Shown one piece after another: positions 9,490-20,198 of a stretch of DNA of 64,000 nucleotides. The first letter of the stretch is position 1; every line of letters starts with the position of its first letter. A program made the position numbers and the translations under genes. The notes under the pieces are model-generated. The model had not been told where the DNA came from and did no database searches. It worked only from the letters and a program-made list of their open reading frames with translations. This DNA is from Acanthosepion esculentum (Eukaryota; Mollusca; Cephalopoda; Sepiida; Sepiidae): positions 15,149,013 through 15,213,012 of the forward strand of contig OZ038517.1 in NCBI GenBank assembly GCA_964036315.1. Reading direction: 5' to 3'.

Positions 9490-11700
9490 TAATTAAATAA
9501 TCATCGCAAACAGGAAGGAAAGGAAACGAAGAAGAAAAGAATTAAAAGAGAGGGGAAGATAGAGAAGAAGATTGCGTAGACAATAGAAAAAAGAAGGGCA
9601 TTTTGAAGGAAAAAAGAGGAAGACGGTGGCGTAAATAAGAAGAGGAAAAAGAAAAAAAGAAGAAAAAGAAAGAAGAAAAAGAAGGAAGGGATCTACAGCA
9701 GAGGAAGAATAAGAAGAAAAGGCAAAGAAGAAGAAAGAGATCACAAAGGAAAGAAGAAGGAGAAGAAAAGTGAAAGAAGACGAAAGAGGTCAAGAGGGGA
9801 AGAAGAAGAAGAAAACGGGGAAAAAGAGGGGAAGAAGAAAAGAAGAAGAAAGAGATCTCGAAGGAAAGAAGACGAAGCAAAGCGAAAGAAGGAGAAAGGG
9901 ATCTAGAGGGAAAGAAGAATGAGAAGAAAAGAGGGAGAAGAAGAAAGGAAAAGTGGAAGAAGAAAATAGTGTTCTAGAGGGAAAGAAAAAGAAGAAGAAG
10001 AAGAAAAGAGAAAGAAGAAAACAGAAAGAAGAAGAAGAAAGTGATCTAGAGGAAAAGAAGAAGAGGAAGAAAAGGGGACAAAGAAAAGGGGAAAGAAGAA
10101 GAAGAAGAAGAAGAAGAAGAAGAAGAAAGAAATCTTCAAGGAAAGAAGAGGAAAAAGAAGAAAAAAGTGATGTAGAGGGAGTAGAAAAGAGGAAAAGAAA
10201 AGAAGAAGAAAGTGATCGCAAAAAAGAAAGAAGAAAAAGAAGAAGAAAAGTGAAAGAAGAAAGCTATTTAGAAGGAAAGAAGAAGAAGAAGAAAGAAAGA
10301 AAGAAAGAAAGAAGAAAGTAGTCTAGATGGAAAAAAGAAGAAGAAAACGAAAGGAGTTAGAAGAAGAAAGGGGGTCTAGAGGGAAAGAAGAAGAAGAAGA
10401 AGAAGAAGAAGAAGAAGAAGAAGAAGAAGAGAAAAGAGAAAGAAGAAAGTGATGTAGAGGGTAAGAAGAATAAGTAGAACGAGGGTCTAGAGGGGAAAAG
10501 AAGAGGGAGAGACAGATGTAGTCCTGGGAAGAAAACATGAGATACATTGGACAATAGAATAAAAGAGAAAGAAAAAACGAACCAGATGAGGCGTGTTAGA
10601 AAAGAAAGAAAAATAAATGAATGAAAGCAAGTAAGAAGAAATATCAGAAAGAATGAAAGAGGGAAGAAAAGGTATGAAAATGAAAGTAAGGGAAGAAAAT
10701 AATGAAAGAATTAAGAAAAGAAAATGAAAGAGGGTAGACAAGGAGGGGAATGAAAACTTGGAGAGAGAAGGAAAATGAATGAATTTAGAAAAGGAAAAAA
10801 ATGAAAGAGATTCGAAAAGGATGGAAAATAAAAGAGATTGGAAAAGGAAAGAGAATGAAAATGGTTAGAAAAAGAAAGAAAACGAAGGAGGTGGAAAAAA
10901 AGAAAGAAATTGAAAAAAAATGAAGGAGGTTAAAAAGAAAGAAAATGAAGGAGGTTGAAGAATTAAAAGGAAATGAAGGAGGTTGAAGAAAAAGAAAGAA
11001 AATGAAGGAAGTTAAAATAAGGAGGGTGAAAAAATGAAAGAAAATGAAGGTTATAAAAAAATAAAGTGAAAGAGGTTTAAAAAAGAAAGAAAATAATGGA
11101 GGTTAAAAAAGAAAGGAAGGAAGGAGGTTAAAAAAAAGAAAGGAAGGAAGGAGGTTAAAAAAGAAGGTGAAGGCGGTTGAAAAAAGAAAGAAAATGAAGG
11201 TGGTTAAAAAAAAGAAAAGAAGGAAGGAGGTTAAAAAAGAAAGTGAAGGCGGTTGAAAAAAAGAAAGAAAATGAAGAAGGTTGAAAAAAAGAAAGAAAAA
11301 GAAAACGGTTAGCAAAGGAATGAAATTGAAAGAGATTGGAAAAGGGAAGAGATTGAACGTTGTCAAGAAATGAATGAAAATGAAAGAGTTTGGAAAAGGG
11401 AGGAAATTGAACGTTGTTAGAAAATGAATGAAAATGAAAGAGTTTGGAAAAGGGAGGGAATTGAACGTTGTTAGAAAATGAATGAAAATGAATGAGTTTG
11501 GAAAAGGAAGAATTTTGAAAGTAGTTAGAAAAGGAAAGAAAATGAAATAGTTTAGTAAGGGAGGAAATTGAAAAAGTTTGTACAATGGACGATAGTGAAA
11601 GCCATTAAAAATGAAAGAAAAGGAAATTGTTTGGAAAAAGAAAGAAATTAGGGTAAGTAACAAAAAAAAAGTAAACAGACAGCACGAAGAAAGAAAATAG
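9490..11700 (+). repeat. 2.2 kb polypurine (GAA/GAAA) tract with minisatellite structure
   Basis: The plus strand is almost entirely A and G. Sub-structure changes along its length. At 9700-10500 GAAGAAGAAG runs are punctuated by GTGATCTAGAGGGAAAG. At 10860-11290 there are units of about 30-50 bp, such as AAAGAAAATGAAGGAGGTTG. At 11330-11520 there are units of about 55-60 bp containing GGAAATTGAACGTTGTTAG. All long open frames here (Lys/Glu or Phe/Ser-rich) are by-products of composition. Confidence 0.95.
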
Positions 11701-11889
11701 ATGGAGAATATATTTGAAGAACAGACGAAGAAAAGAAAAAAAAAGAATCAAAGTTATCAAAATGTCACTCCAATCCATCAACCTCGTTTGCTTTTATTCA
11801 AATTACTTTGGGGAAATCAACAAAAACTCAATTATCAAAATTATTTATCCACGGCCTTTGGCTCATTTGTCTGAATTTCTGAGAAGTGC

Positions 11890-11931
<42 letters not shown>

Positions 11932-12240
11932 GAATAAACTGTTTGAACCCATTTCCTTGTCTTTGTTGTCTTAACAACATTTAAGCAGCCATCAACCACC
12001 GGCATTCCCCTGCCCAATGTTTTTGGTGCAAGATATGTTTGGCGTTAAACGTTGATTCTTTGGAACAAATTAGCCGGCATTGTTGCCTGCAGCATTTTGG
12101 CCACTGTTATTCTCGGCTTTTGATCCGAATTTTCGAGACGAATCATTCTAACAATATTATATAAACTATTGTAACAGTTCCGTCAAAGAAATGGGAAGTG
12201 TAGAACTAACAATCGGTAGCGACTTTGACGCACTGAAAAA
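11701..12240. other. Unique sequence with (ATT)n
   Basis: (ATT)n at 11889-11931 and otherwise non-repetitive sequence to 12240. I recognise no gene in it. Confidence 0.6.
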
Positions 12241-12985
12241 TCCCTCTTTACATTTATATTGAACTCACACTCTTTGGGTCATGTCACTGGATCTAACTAA
12301 CGCCATTATCCACTGTGCCATGTGTCCTTGAGGACCGCTCTCTGGGGCAGACTGTTCTAGTTCCACGTGCCATGTTTAATGAATGTCAGTTATCAGTTAT
12401 CTCCTGTTAATTTCCCTCTAAAAGTACTCTACTGCCCTAACCGTGTATTGAACTCACACTCTTTGGGTCCTGTCACTGGATCTAACTAACGCCATTATCC
12501 ACTGTGCCATGTGTCCTTGAGGACCGCTCTCTGGTGTAGACTGTTCTAGTTCCACGTGCGATGTTTAATGAATGTCAGTTGTCAGTTATCTCCTGTTAAT
12601 TTCCCTCTAAAAGTTCTCTACTGCCCTAACCGTGTATTGAACTCACACTCTTTGGGTCATGTCACTGGATCTAACTAACGCCATTATCCACTGTGCCATG
12701 TGTCCTTGAGGACCGCTCGCTGGGGTAGACTGTTCTAGTTCCACGTGCCATGTCTAATGGATATCAGCTATCTCCTGTTAATTCCTCTCTCCAAGTTCTC
12801 CACCGCCTTAACCAGGTATTGAACGCACACGCGTTGGGTCCAGTCACTGGATCTAACTAACGCCTTTATCCAGATACCTATTTAAGGCGGTAGATAACTT
12901 GGAGAGAGAATTAAGGAGGCGATAACTGATAACTGACATCCATTAGACATGGCACGTGGAACTAGAACAGTCTGCCCCAGCGAGC
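12241..12985 (-). repeat. Tandem array of a tRNA-derived SINE plus one inverted copy
   Basis: Units start (TATTGAAC-CACAC) at 12257, 12446, 12635 and 12817, giving periods of 189, 189 and 182 bp. Read on the minus strand, each unit has a polymerase III A box (TGGCACAGTGG) and a B-box-like GAGTTCAATAC, the layout of a tRNA-derived SINE head. After the last unit, 12882-12985 is the reverse complement of 12712-12812, so the array ends in a fold-back. A single further copy lies at 13910-13985. Confidence 0.8.
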
Positions 12986-13015
12986 AAAATAAAGGGTTCA
13001 GTTCGACATTCCAAC

Positions 13016-13110
13016 CACCTGAAGAAGGCCGGAGCGTACAACGGCTGAAACGTTGTAATAAATATGGCGACAAAGATGAGGACAATTGTCCCAATAATGT
13101 AAATAATGCG
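13016..13110 (+). repeat. Dispersed GAAGGCCGGAGCG repeat (HL repeat), copy a
   Basis: CCTGAAGAAGGCCGGAGCG...GAAACGTTGTAATAAAT...GACAAAGATGAGGACAA...AATGTAAAT. This motif recurs more than ten times in the window in both orientations. GGCCG and CGGCt form a stem between the CTGAAGA and GAAA boxes. See the finding on hammerhead-like order. Confidence 0.85.
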
Positions 13111-13194
13111 AAAAATAACTTTTATGTTTTACTAAATCAACTGAAAAGAATAAAATATTAAATTGATTTACAAATTTTAACCAAGATTAGAATT

Positions 13195-13560
13195 ATGATG
13201 CTCCGTGTCCCTTCAGGACGTAGGCGATCATGGCTCTCCACAATTTCCTGTCCTTTGTTGCTCTTAATAAATTTTAACATTTGTTTATTTCTCCTAAACT
13301 CTGTGCCGCCATCCATTTACTCAAGCTCATTCCGTAGGTTATGCGTTGTCTTCCTCTTCCCCTCTTGCCTTAAATCAGTCCTGTGAGTATCAGATTTTCC
13401 AAGCCCTCTTTCCTCATTATGTCCCCTAAAAATTTCAACTGTCTCTTTCTCATGTTAAATATGTTGCGTTTTTTTTAAAATTCTCTTTCGTCGTTGCTCA
13501 CAAGTTCAGTCCATGGTATTCTCAGCATCCTTCTGTAGAACAACATTTCTATATCTGTCT
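13195..13560 (-). pseudogene. LINE reverse-transcriptase C-terminal fragment
   Basis: On the minus strand, broken frames give FYRRMLRIPWTE and MRKEGLENLILTG, the tail region of RTE-like endonuclease/reverse-transcriptase LINEs (RMLRI-W-T...NEEVL...ImR-eGLEnL-LTG). The segment ends with GTGGAGAGCCATGATCGCCT. Related fragments lie at 19370-19610, 43945-44290 and 52005-52142. Stops and frameshifts are present. Confidence 0.65.
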
Positions 13561-13582
13561 ATATTACTGGGATGGGGTATTG

Positions 13583-13755
13583 TAATTATTTACATTGTTC
13601 GGACAGTTGTCCTTATATTTCTTGCCATAGTCACGACGTTTCGGCCGTTATACGCTCCGGCCTCCGTCAGAATCTGTCTATATTTCTGACATGAGTTTTT
13701 TGAAATTATTTGCACTATTTGCCTTGTACGTTCCGGCCTTCTTCAGGTGATTGGA
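13583..13755 (-). repeat. HL repeat, copies b and c
   Basis: Minus-strand copies: 13585-13672 contains GACGTTTCGGCCGTTATACG (reverse of the GAAAC box and stem), and 13700-13750 contains CCGGCCTTCTTCAGG. Confidence 0.8.
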
Positions 13756-14280
13756 ATTTTTGACTCGATCCCTTTATGTCGCCTACCGATATTACAATAT
13801 GAGCAATGGTTTAAAATTGGGTAGATTGTTCTAATTCCGCGTGCCACGCCTCTTTCTGTTATCTCCCTTTAGCTCAACTCTCTAAGATATTTATTCACCA
13901 CTGCCGTATACAGGTATTGAACTCTTTGGGTCAAGTCACTGGATCCAACCCACCTTTTTATCCACTGGGTCATGTGTCCTTGAAGACATCTGTGTGTGAA
14001 GTTTTGGGACTTATAAACTTAATGTCTCAGTAATCAGTTTTTTTACCAGAGCTCACATTGCAATTTGTTATTATTGCTTTTCTCTAGCACTTCTGATTAC
14101 TCGTTCCCATATTGTATTCACTTCTATTTAAAGACATTTTTATGTTTAACATTCTTTTTTATAGATACAAATATTTAAGTAAATACTCTGTTTATAATAA
14201 ACAGTATTAAGCAACATTTACCGGCCTGAATGTCCGAGAAATTTTCATAGAATATATTCGTCCGCATATTGGTTGATATA
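13756..14280. repeat. SINE fragment and AT-rich repeat
   Basis: 13910-13985 is a minus-strand copy of the tRNA-SINE unit that forms the 12257 array (ATTGAACTCTTTGGGTCAAG...TCCACTGGGTCATGTGTCC). 14140-14240 contains ACATTTACCGGCCTGAATGTCC, which also occurs near 34065. Nothing else is recognised. Confidence 0.6.
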
Positions 14281-14445
14281 TATCTTATGTAAGCCGGAAG
14301 TTTGATTGGATTTAAACATGTATCAATATGGTGATTTCCTTTCGTCTTTCAATGATAATGTTATTAAGCTTATAAGACAATATGAAAGAAACTTACTTAA
14401 AATAAATAGACAAAACTTGTCTATATTATTTAATGAAACATGCAT

Positions 14446-14448
<3 letters not shown>
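14281..14448 (+). pseudogene. Possible Penelope-like element ORF fragment (copy 1)
   Basis: Codons from about 14306 read MYQYGDFLSSFNDNVIKLIR and then [20 protein letters not shown]. The sequence is about 90% identical to 25022-25180. The helical IR-x-(Y/F)E-K-LLK-x-x-x...LFN-x-TCI pattern resembles the region preceding the RT of Penelope-like elements; this is an inference without a database search. The frame ends where a (TA)n tract begins. Confidence 0.4.
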
Positions 14449-14507
<59 letters not shown>

Positions 14508-14564
14508 CGAACAGTCCTTGAAAATAAACCCCGAATAAATAGCAACATTTGAAAGTACTCGTGA

Positions 14565-14612
<48 letters not shown>

Positions 14613-14759
14613 CGTAAATCATTCAAACGAAAAACAAATACTGAAGCTAATTATATGGCAAGAATCATTCTCGCAAACAATATTTAATAATTATTTAATA
14701 AGTATTTGTTTTTCGTTTGAATGATTTACGTTACATAAATTGAATACGCACTACATAAT

Positions 14760-14821
<62 letters not shown>

Positions 14822-14936
14822 ATTTTTTGATTTAATTTCCTAAAATAAATAATATTTTGGTCTACTCGAAATTGAGTCCTCTTTTAAATTAAATGTTACG
14901 AACGTTGGAATTGACTCTATCCGTTCTCTCCTTACC

Positions 14937-14983
<47 letters not shown>

Positions 14984-14985
14984 TA
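14449..14985. repeat. (TA)n tracts with a perfect 32-bp inverted repeat
   Basis: (TA)n at 14449-14502, 14566-14610, 14760-14819 and 14938-14981. Arms 14611-14642 and 14701-14732 are exact inverted repeats (AACGTAAATCATTCAAACGA...) separated by 58 bp. The third TA tract is itself flanked by AATTGA and TCAATT. Confidence 0.9.
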
Positions 14986-15310
14986 TGGGTAAATAGCAAG
15001 ACAGACTGAGTTCTATAGCCTTGGATGGCAATTGGTCTAGGAGGACAACTCTGAATTCAAAACCTGCGGAGGGTCGTTTGGAGACCTTGTCGCCCGTAGT
15101 ACACCAGGTCTGTGTGTTCGGCCCTTCAAAAAGTGTGGATGGTTTTGCACAAACCCTTCACCATTATAATCAAATCATATGTGCTGGCGTCTGGCTGTCG
15201 GTTCCCAGGAACTGAGCCTCTTGGCCCACATAGTCTTCTCCTTTCAAAATATGAGTTAAGCAGAGCAGACTGTTCGCTAGTTTTGAATGGAGACCAGTAT
15301 AGAATTGATT
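14986..15310. repeat. SINE-like fragment
   Basis: 15018-15080 (GCCTTGGATGGCAATTGGTC...AATTCAAAACCTGCGGAGG) belongs to the same dispersed family as the fragments at 2.1-2.8 kb. The remainder to 15310 is unclassified. Confidence 0.5.
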
Positions 15311-15535
15311 GATTAATTTGTTTGTCTTTTTCTTGTCAACCTATTTCAGGTTATTTAAAGCCAGAAAATATGTTTATGTTGAAAAATGTTTAGGAGATAC
15401 AAGTTCTGTTAATTAACCCATAGCAGACGGGAGAAGAGGTGGATTATTACCGATCCTGTGGTTATTTGCGCATACAGAAATATAATGAACCCGATTGGAA
15501 ATTCCGAGCTTTAGCCGTTACACTACACATATATC
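15311..15535 (-). repeat. tRNA-like SINE body terminating the minus-strand 5S array
   Basis: On the minus strand the last 5S unit passes through GTGTAGTGTAACGGCTAAAG (A-box-like) into a body that includes a decayed B-box position, CCACCTCTTCTCCC and TGCTATGGGTTAATTA-CAGAAC. The same body, ending TATGGGTTAATTAGTAGAAC, follows the plus-strand 5S array at 38230-38372. A related copy without a 5S head lies at 19735-19910. Confidence 0.75.
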
Positions 15536-17490
15536 CAAGCTTACTGCACATGATACTAGCGAGCGGTCACCCATCTAGTTAATGACCAGGCACGATGTTT
15601 GCTTAACTTTCGTGATCCTACCAGAATCGGCGTTTCAAATTGATATGGTCGTAAGCACATTACACTATTCGCACATCCAAACTTACAGCACTTGGTATTC
15701 ACAAGGGGTCACCCATCTAGTTACTGTCCAGGCTCGACGTTTGCTTAACTTCGGTGATCGTATGAGAATCGCTGATTAAACTTGATATAGCCCCAAGTAC
15801 ATTACAATTCCCGCACATCCAAGCTTACAGTACCTGGTATTCCCAAGAGGTCACCCATCTAGTTACTGACCAGGCTCGACGTTTGCTTAACTTCGGTGAT
15901 CGTATGACAATCGCTGTTTAAACTTGATATAGCCCCAAGTACATTACAATTCCCGCACATCCAAGCTTACAGTACCTGGTATTCCCAAGAGGTCACCCAT
16001 CTAGTTACTGACCAGGCTCGACGTTTGCTTAACTTCGGTGATCGTATGACAATCGCTGTTTAAACTTGATATAGCCCCAAGTACATTACAATTCCCGCAC
16101 ATCCAAGCTTACAGTACCTGGTATTCCCAAGAGGTCACCCATCTAGTTACTGACCAGGCTCGACGTTTGCTTAACTTCGGTGATCGTATGACAATCGCTG
16201 TTTAAACTTGATATAGCCCCAAGTACATTACAATTCCCGCACATCCAAGCTTACAGTACCTGGTATTCCCAAGAGGTCACCCATCTAGTTACTGACCAGG
16301 CTCGACGTTTGCTTAACTTCGGTGATCGTATGACAATCGCTGTTTAAACTTGATATAGCCCCAAGTACATTACAATTCCCGCACATCCAAGCTTACATTA
16401 CCTAGTATTCCCAAGAGTTCACCCATCTAGTTACTGACCAGGCTCGACGTTTGCTTAACTTCGGTGATCGTATGACAATCGCTGTTTAAACTTGATATAG
16501 CCCCAAGTACATTACAATTCCCGCACATCCAAGCTTACAGTACCTGGTATTCCCAAGAGGTCACCCATCTAGTTACTGACCAGGCTCGACGTTTGCTTAA
16601 CTTCGGTGATCGTATGACAATCGCTGTTTAAACTTGATATAGCCCCAAGTACATTACAATTCCCGCACATCCAAGCTTACAGTACCTGGTATTCCCAAGA
16701 GGTCACCCATCTAGTTACTGTCCAGGCTCGACGTTTGCTTAACTTCGGTGATCGTATGAGAATCGCTGTGTCAACTTGATATGGCCGTAAGTACATTACA
16801 TCACCTGCACATCCAAGATTGCATAGCCAGGTATTTCCAAGAGGTCACCCATCTAGTTACAGATCAGACTCGACGTTTGCTTAACCTTGGTGATCGTAGG
16901 AGATCGGTGTTTCAACTTGATATGGCCGTAAGTACATTTTATCATAGGCACATCCTAGCTTACAGTACCTGATATTCCCAAGAGGTCACCCATCTAGTTA
17001 CTGACCAGGCTCGACGTTTGCTTAACTTCGGTGATCGTATGAGAATCGGTGTTTCAACTTGATATGGCCGTAAGTACATTACAACTCCCGCACATCCAAG
17101 CTTACAGCACCTAGTATTCCCTAGCAGTCACTCATCTAGTTACTGACCAGGCTGATGTTTGCTTAACTTTGGTGATCGTAGGAGAATCGCCGTTGCAACT
17201 TGATATGACCATAAGTACATTACACCTCCCGCACATCCAAGCTTACAGCACCTGATATTCCCAAGAGGTCACCCATCTAGTTACTAATCAGGCTCGACGT
17301 TTGCTTAACTTTTGTGACCGTAGGAGAATCGCTGTTGCAACTTGATATGGCCGTAAACACATTACACTACCCGCACATCCAAGTTTACAGCACCTGGTAT
17401 TCCCTAGCAGTCACTTATCTAGTTACTGACCAGCCTCGACGTTTGCTTAACTTTGATGATCGTACGAGAACGGGTGTTTCAGCCTGCTTG
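15536..17490 (-). repeat. 5S rRNA-derived satellite, 14 units of 142 bp
   Basis: Read on the minus strand, each unit contains GATCACCGAAGTTAAGCAA, CGTCGAGCCTGGTCAGTAAC, TAGATGGGTGACC and TTGGGAATACCAGGTACTGT. These are the 5S rRNA A-box, intermediate and C-box regions in order. The TTTGCTTAAC marker sits at 15598, 15740, 15882, 16024, 16166, 16308, 16450, 16592, 16734, 16876, 17017, 17157, 17300 and 17442, a 142-bp period. Units from about 15880 to 16735 are nearly identical; units toward 17.4 kb are diverged. Only about 20-25 bp separate 5S bodies, with no T-run terminator. An extra A (AAGCAAACG) is fixed in the array. These are not ordinary 5S genes. Confidence 0.9.
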
Positions 17491-17968
17491 CTAATACCGA
17501 TTTCACGTTGATGTTCCTAGAGTAACGATGTCAAAAGAAAAGACTAACCAAAAAAAAAGCTACTAACAAAAGTCCTACATATCAGAGATCAAGTAATTTA
17601 GTAGAAAGTATTTATTTCTTCTTACTTCATCTTACTTACATTAATGGTCGGTAGATATTCCAGCAAAGAACGACGCGAGAAATAAACCAACAAACGAGAA
17701 AAATCTAATAAAGAAAAAAAAAAAAAACATTATTTTTTTTCTAATTCTTGGAGTCTGTTTGCTTTCTCTAAAAGCCTGAAACGAAGATTCTCTCTAAGTA
17801 CAAAAAAGATTTATCATCTCTCCAATTACTGAAATGTAGACTCCATGTTTGCTTGTAGCCGCTCGTTTATCGTGCAGAGCACTCATTGTTGCCTTCATCT
17901 CCTGTCTATAATCGACAAGAATCATTCCACTCGAGTTCCTGTCTACGTTACATCGATATTTAAATAAG

Positions 17969-17970
<2 letters not shown>
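17491..17970. other. No recognised feature
   Basis: AT-rich sequence with an A-run and T-run at 17715-17740. No gene or repeat family is recognised. Confidence 0.6.
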
Positions 17971-18043
<73 letters not shown>

Positions 18044-18385
18044 AATCATTCATAAAAAAAGTAAATTAGTAAAGTTAATGATATAAAATGGCGAAGTCCC
18101 TTCGCTAACGAAATTTTAAAGATGCATTAACATACCAATCACTCGATGAATGTTGTGATCCTTGTTTTTTAAAATTGTAAACTGTATTAGGTATTCCTTA
18201 AATACGCAAGTACTTTCGACTCTACATTCAGTCATCTTCAGGCATGGAAATTATTTTGTTTTTGGTAAAATTCAGGTAGCATCAGAGACGAAAAAATATA
18301 ATGCGATATATATAATTTATATAAAAACAAGGATCATAACATTTTTGTATAAACGATTCCTTGTAATATAAATTGCACTGCACCA

Positions 18386-18480
<95 letters not shown>
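17971..18480. repeat. (TA)n, an imperfect inverted repeat and (CA)n-(TA)n
   Basis: (TA)n at 17972-18036. Arms 18149-18169 and 18323-18343 are inverted (ATGTTGTGATCCTTG versus CAAGGATCATAACAT, one mismatch). (CA)n at 18388-18431 is followed by (TA)n at 18432-18477. Confidence 0.85.
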
Positions 18481-18481
<1 letters not shown>

Positions 18482-19369
18482 CTTTTTCTTCAAGCTTCAA
18501 TATCCTTCAAGAAAACGAAATATTATTGCTTTCCACCGCTTCCTCTTTCTTAATATCTGTAAACCGTGTTTTGTTTTCCACTAGGATCTCATTTAATACA
18601 AGGCTCGATAGCCAGTCAAGGTAGAGCGTTACAGTCAAAATAGTACCCATGAATGAGTTTTTTTTTAAAATAATAATTTCAGATTATTATTTTTCTGTGT
18701 CAGTGTATTTTGGCTCAAACCTCCTGAGGTTGACCATTAAGGTTAAATGGTAGACAAAATCGGGATGTCGATTTTGATTGGCTGAGCTGAACGTGGGAAT
18801 GTTAGAAAAATAGAAAGTGATTTCAAGGAGTTAAGTTTTACACGTCGAAGAATGCGGACGTGTTAATTTCGTGTGTGGAAGCCACTCCCCAGTGGGGTGG
18901 GATAGCAACCCCCACTGGCTAGTTAGAATATGGACACGTCGACGTAAGTAGTAAGTCAAAATTCTTTTTGTTGATGTTCTTATTTTACCTACAAACAAAC
19001 CAACTAGTGATCAACCGCCCGGAAGATGACAGAGAATAATGTAACAGATGAGTGAAACAAGACCGTCGCTCCAAAACTATGCCAATCGCGAAGGGACTAT
19101 GTAACAGTTTGGGAAATAGAAGGGGTACGAAGTGAAGCTGTTTAGGCTAAGAGTGAAAGATGATGATTAGGACAGGTTTATTTTTGGAACCGTGGCTTGC
19201 ACTCAATTTGAATGTTCGGCTCTTACGTGATAAACAAAGACGCAAAATAGGTTTTCCCATATCGTTACCGTCTTTTGATGAAACGACTTTAATGATTCAA
19301 AATCCTTGCGTTGAAATTTCGGTGATTAATGGAATCCTTTCTTTTCTTTTTATCTGCCATGCCCTTTCA
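18481..19369. other. Unclassified intronic sequence
   Basis: A small fold-back, CCCCAGTGGGG...CCCCCACTGG, occurs at about 18890-18920. I recognise no coding sequence or transposon. Confidence 0.5.
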
Positions 19370-19615
19370 GGACGTAGTTGATCGTGTCTCTCCACCTCCC
19401 TCTATCCCTTGCCGCTCTCAACAACTTCCTTCCCTCTTTTACCTCCTCCAGACCACGATCTGAAATCCACCTGCCCAAGCCTGCCAGGTATGTCACGCGC
19501 TGTTTTCCCTTGTCTCTATTTCCCTCTATTCGACCCGTGAGTATCAGATTCTCCAGATTCTTCCTTCCTCCTAATGTGTACCAGAAACTTCAGCTGCCTC
19601 GTTCTGATTAATTTA
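19370..19615 (-). pseudogene. LINE RT-tail fragment (RTE-like family)
   Basis: This is a diverged minus-strand relative of 13195-13560. It shares the end GTGGAGAGACACGATCAACT...CGTCCTGAAAGGGC and the inner GAATCTGATACTCACGGG block. No intact frame remains. Confidence 0.5.
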
Positions 19616-19719
19616 CTGAAGCTTTATAAATTTTATATGGACAAGATGTATGACACAAGGACATAATTACTAAATCATTGCGTTATCAAATAAGACCTTC
19701 ATTTACTTCAAAGGGAAAG

Positions 19720-19915
19720 ATGTACGTTGTGGTGCAATGGATATCGGCTTGGAATGGGAACACGGTAGAGGCGAGTTCGAATTCCAGTCGAGTTCGTTAG
19801 ATTCACTTACGCGCAAATACCCTTGGGGAAGGTATGAATCTAGCTCCTTTCCCCCCAACTATGGATTAAATAGAAGGACAGACTGGGTTCTTTAGCAGAA
19901 AGAAGTGGCTAGCTA
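19720..19915 (+). repeat. tRNA-derived SINE (body family of the 5S arrays, without 5S head)
   Basis: A-box-like GTGGTGCAATGGATATCGG and B box GAGTTCGAATTCC are followed by TTCACTTACGCGCAAATACC and ACTATGGATTAAATAGAAGG. The downstream body is the one seen after the plus-strand 5S array at 38285-38372 (TTCACTTACGCGTTAAATAC). Confidence 0.75.
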
Positions 19916-20198
19916 CTGCGGGATAAATCTTCTGCTTCGTCAGTCATGTATTGAAAGATTAATGATCGCCCAAGCGTGTGGCACTTAATGGTCTGACTGA
20001 TGTTGTACAGTGTGATTTTCATTCAATAAACAATGCAAATTTAAAAATAAATTCGCTATTTGTACCCAGCAGTATTATGATGTTATATACACTTTTTTTG
20101 TTTTCATTAATTATGATCTGACAAATGATTTAACAAATCTTATTTGTTGAGTCACCTTTTTTGTAATCTTTTTTTAAAAAAATGTTCCACAGTTTTTA

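Noticed and set aside
9490..11700. Lys/Glu-rich and Phe/Ser-rich frames in the polypurine tract
   Set aside because: Low-complexity GAA/GAAA repeats, no conserved protein.
15536..17490. CRISPR-like array
   Set aside because: The regular repeats have no unique spacers; the whole 142-bp unit is 5S-derived and the genome is eukaryotic.
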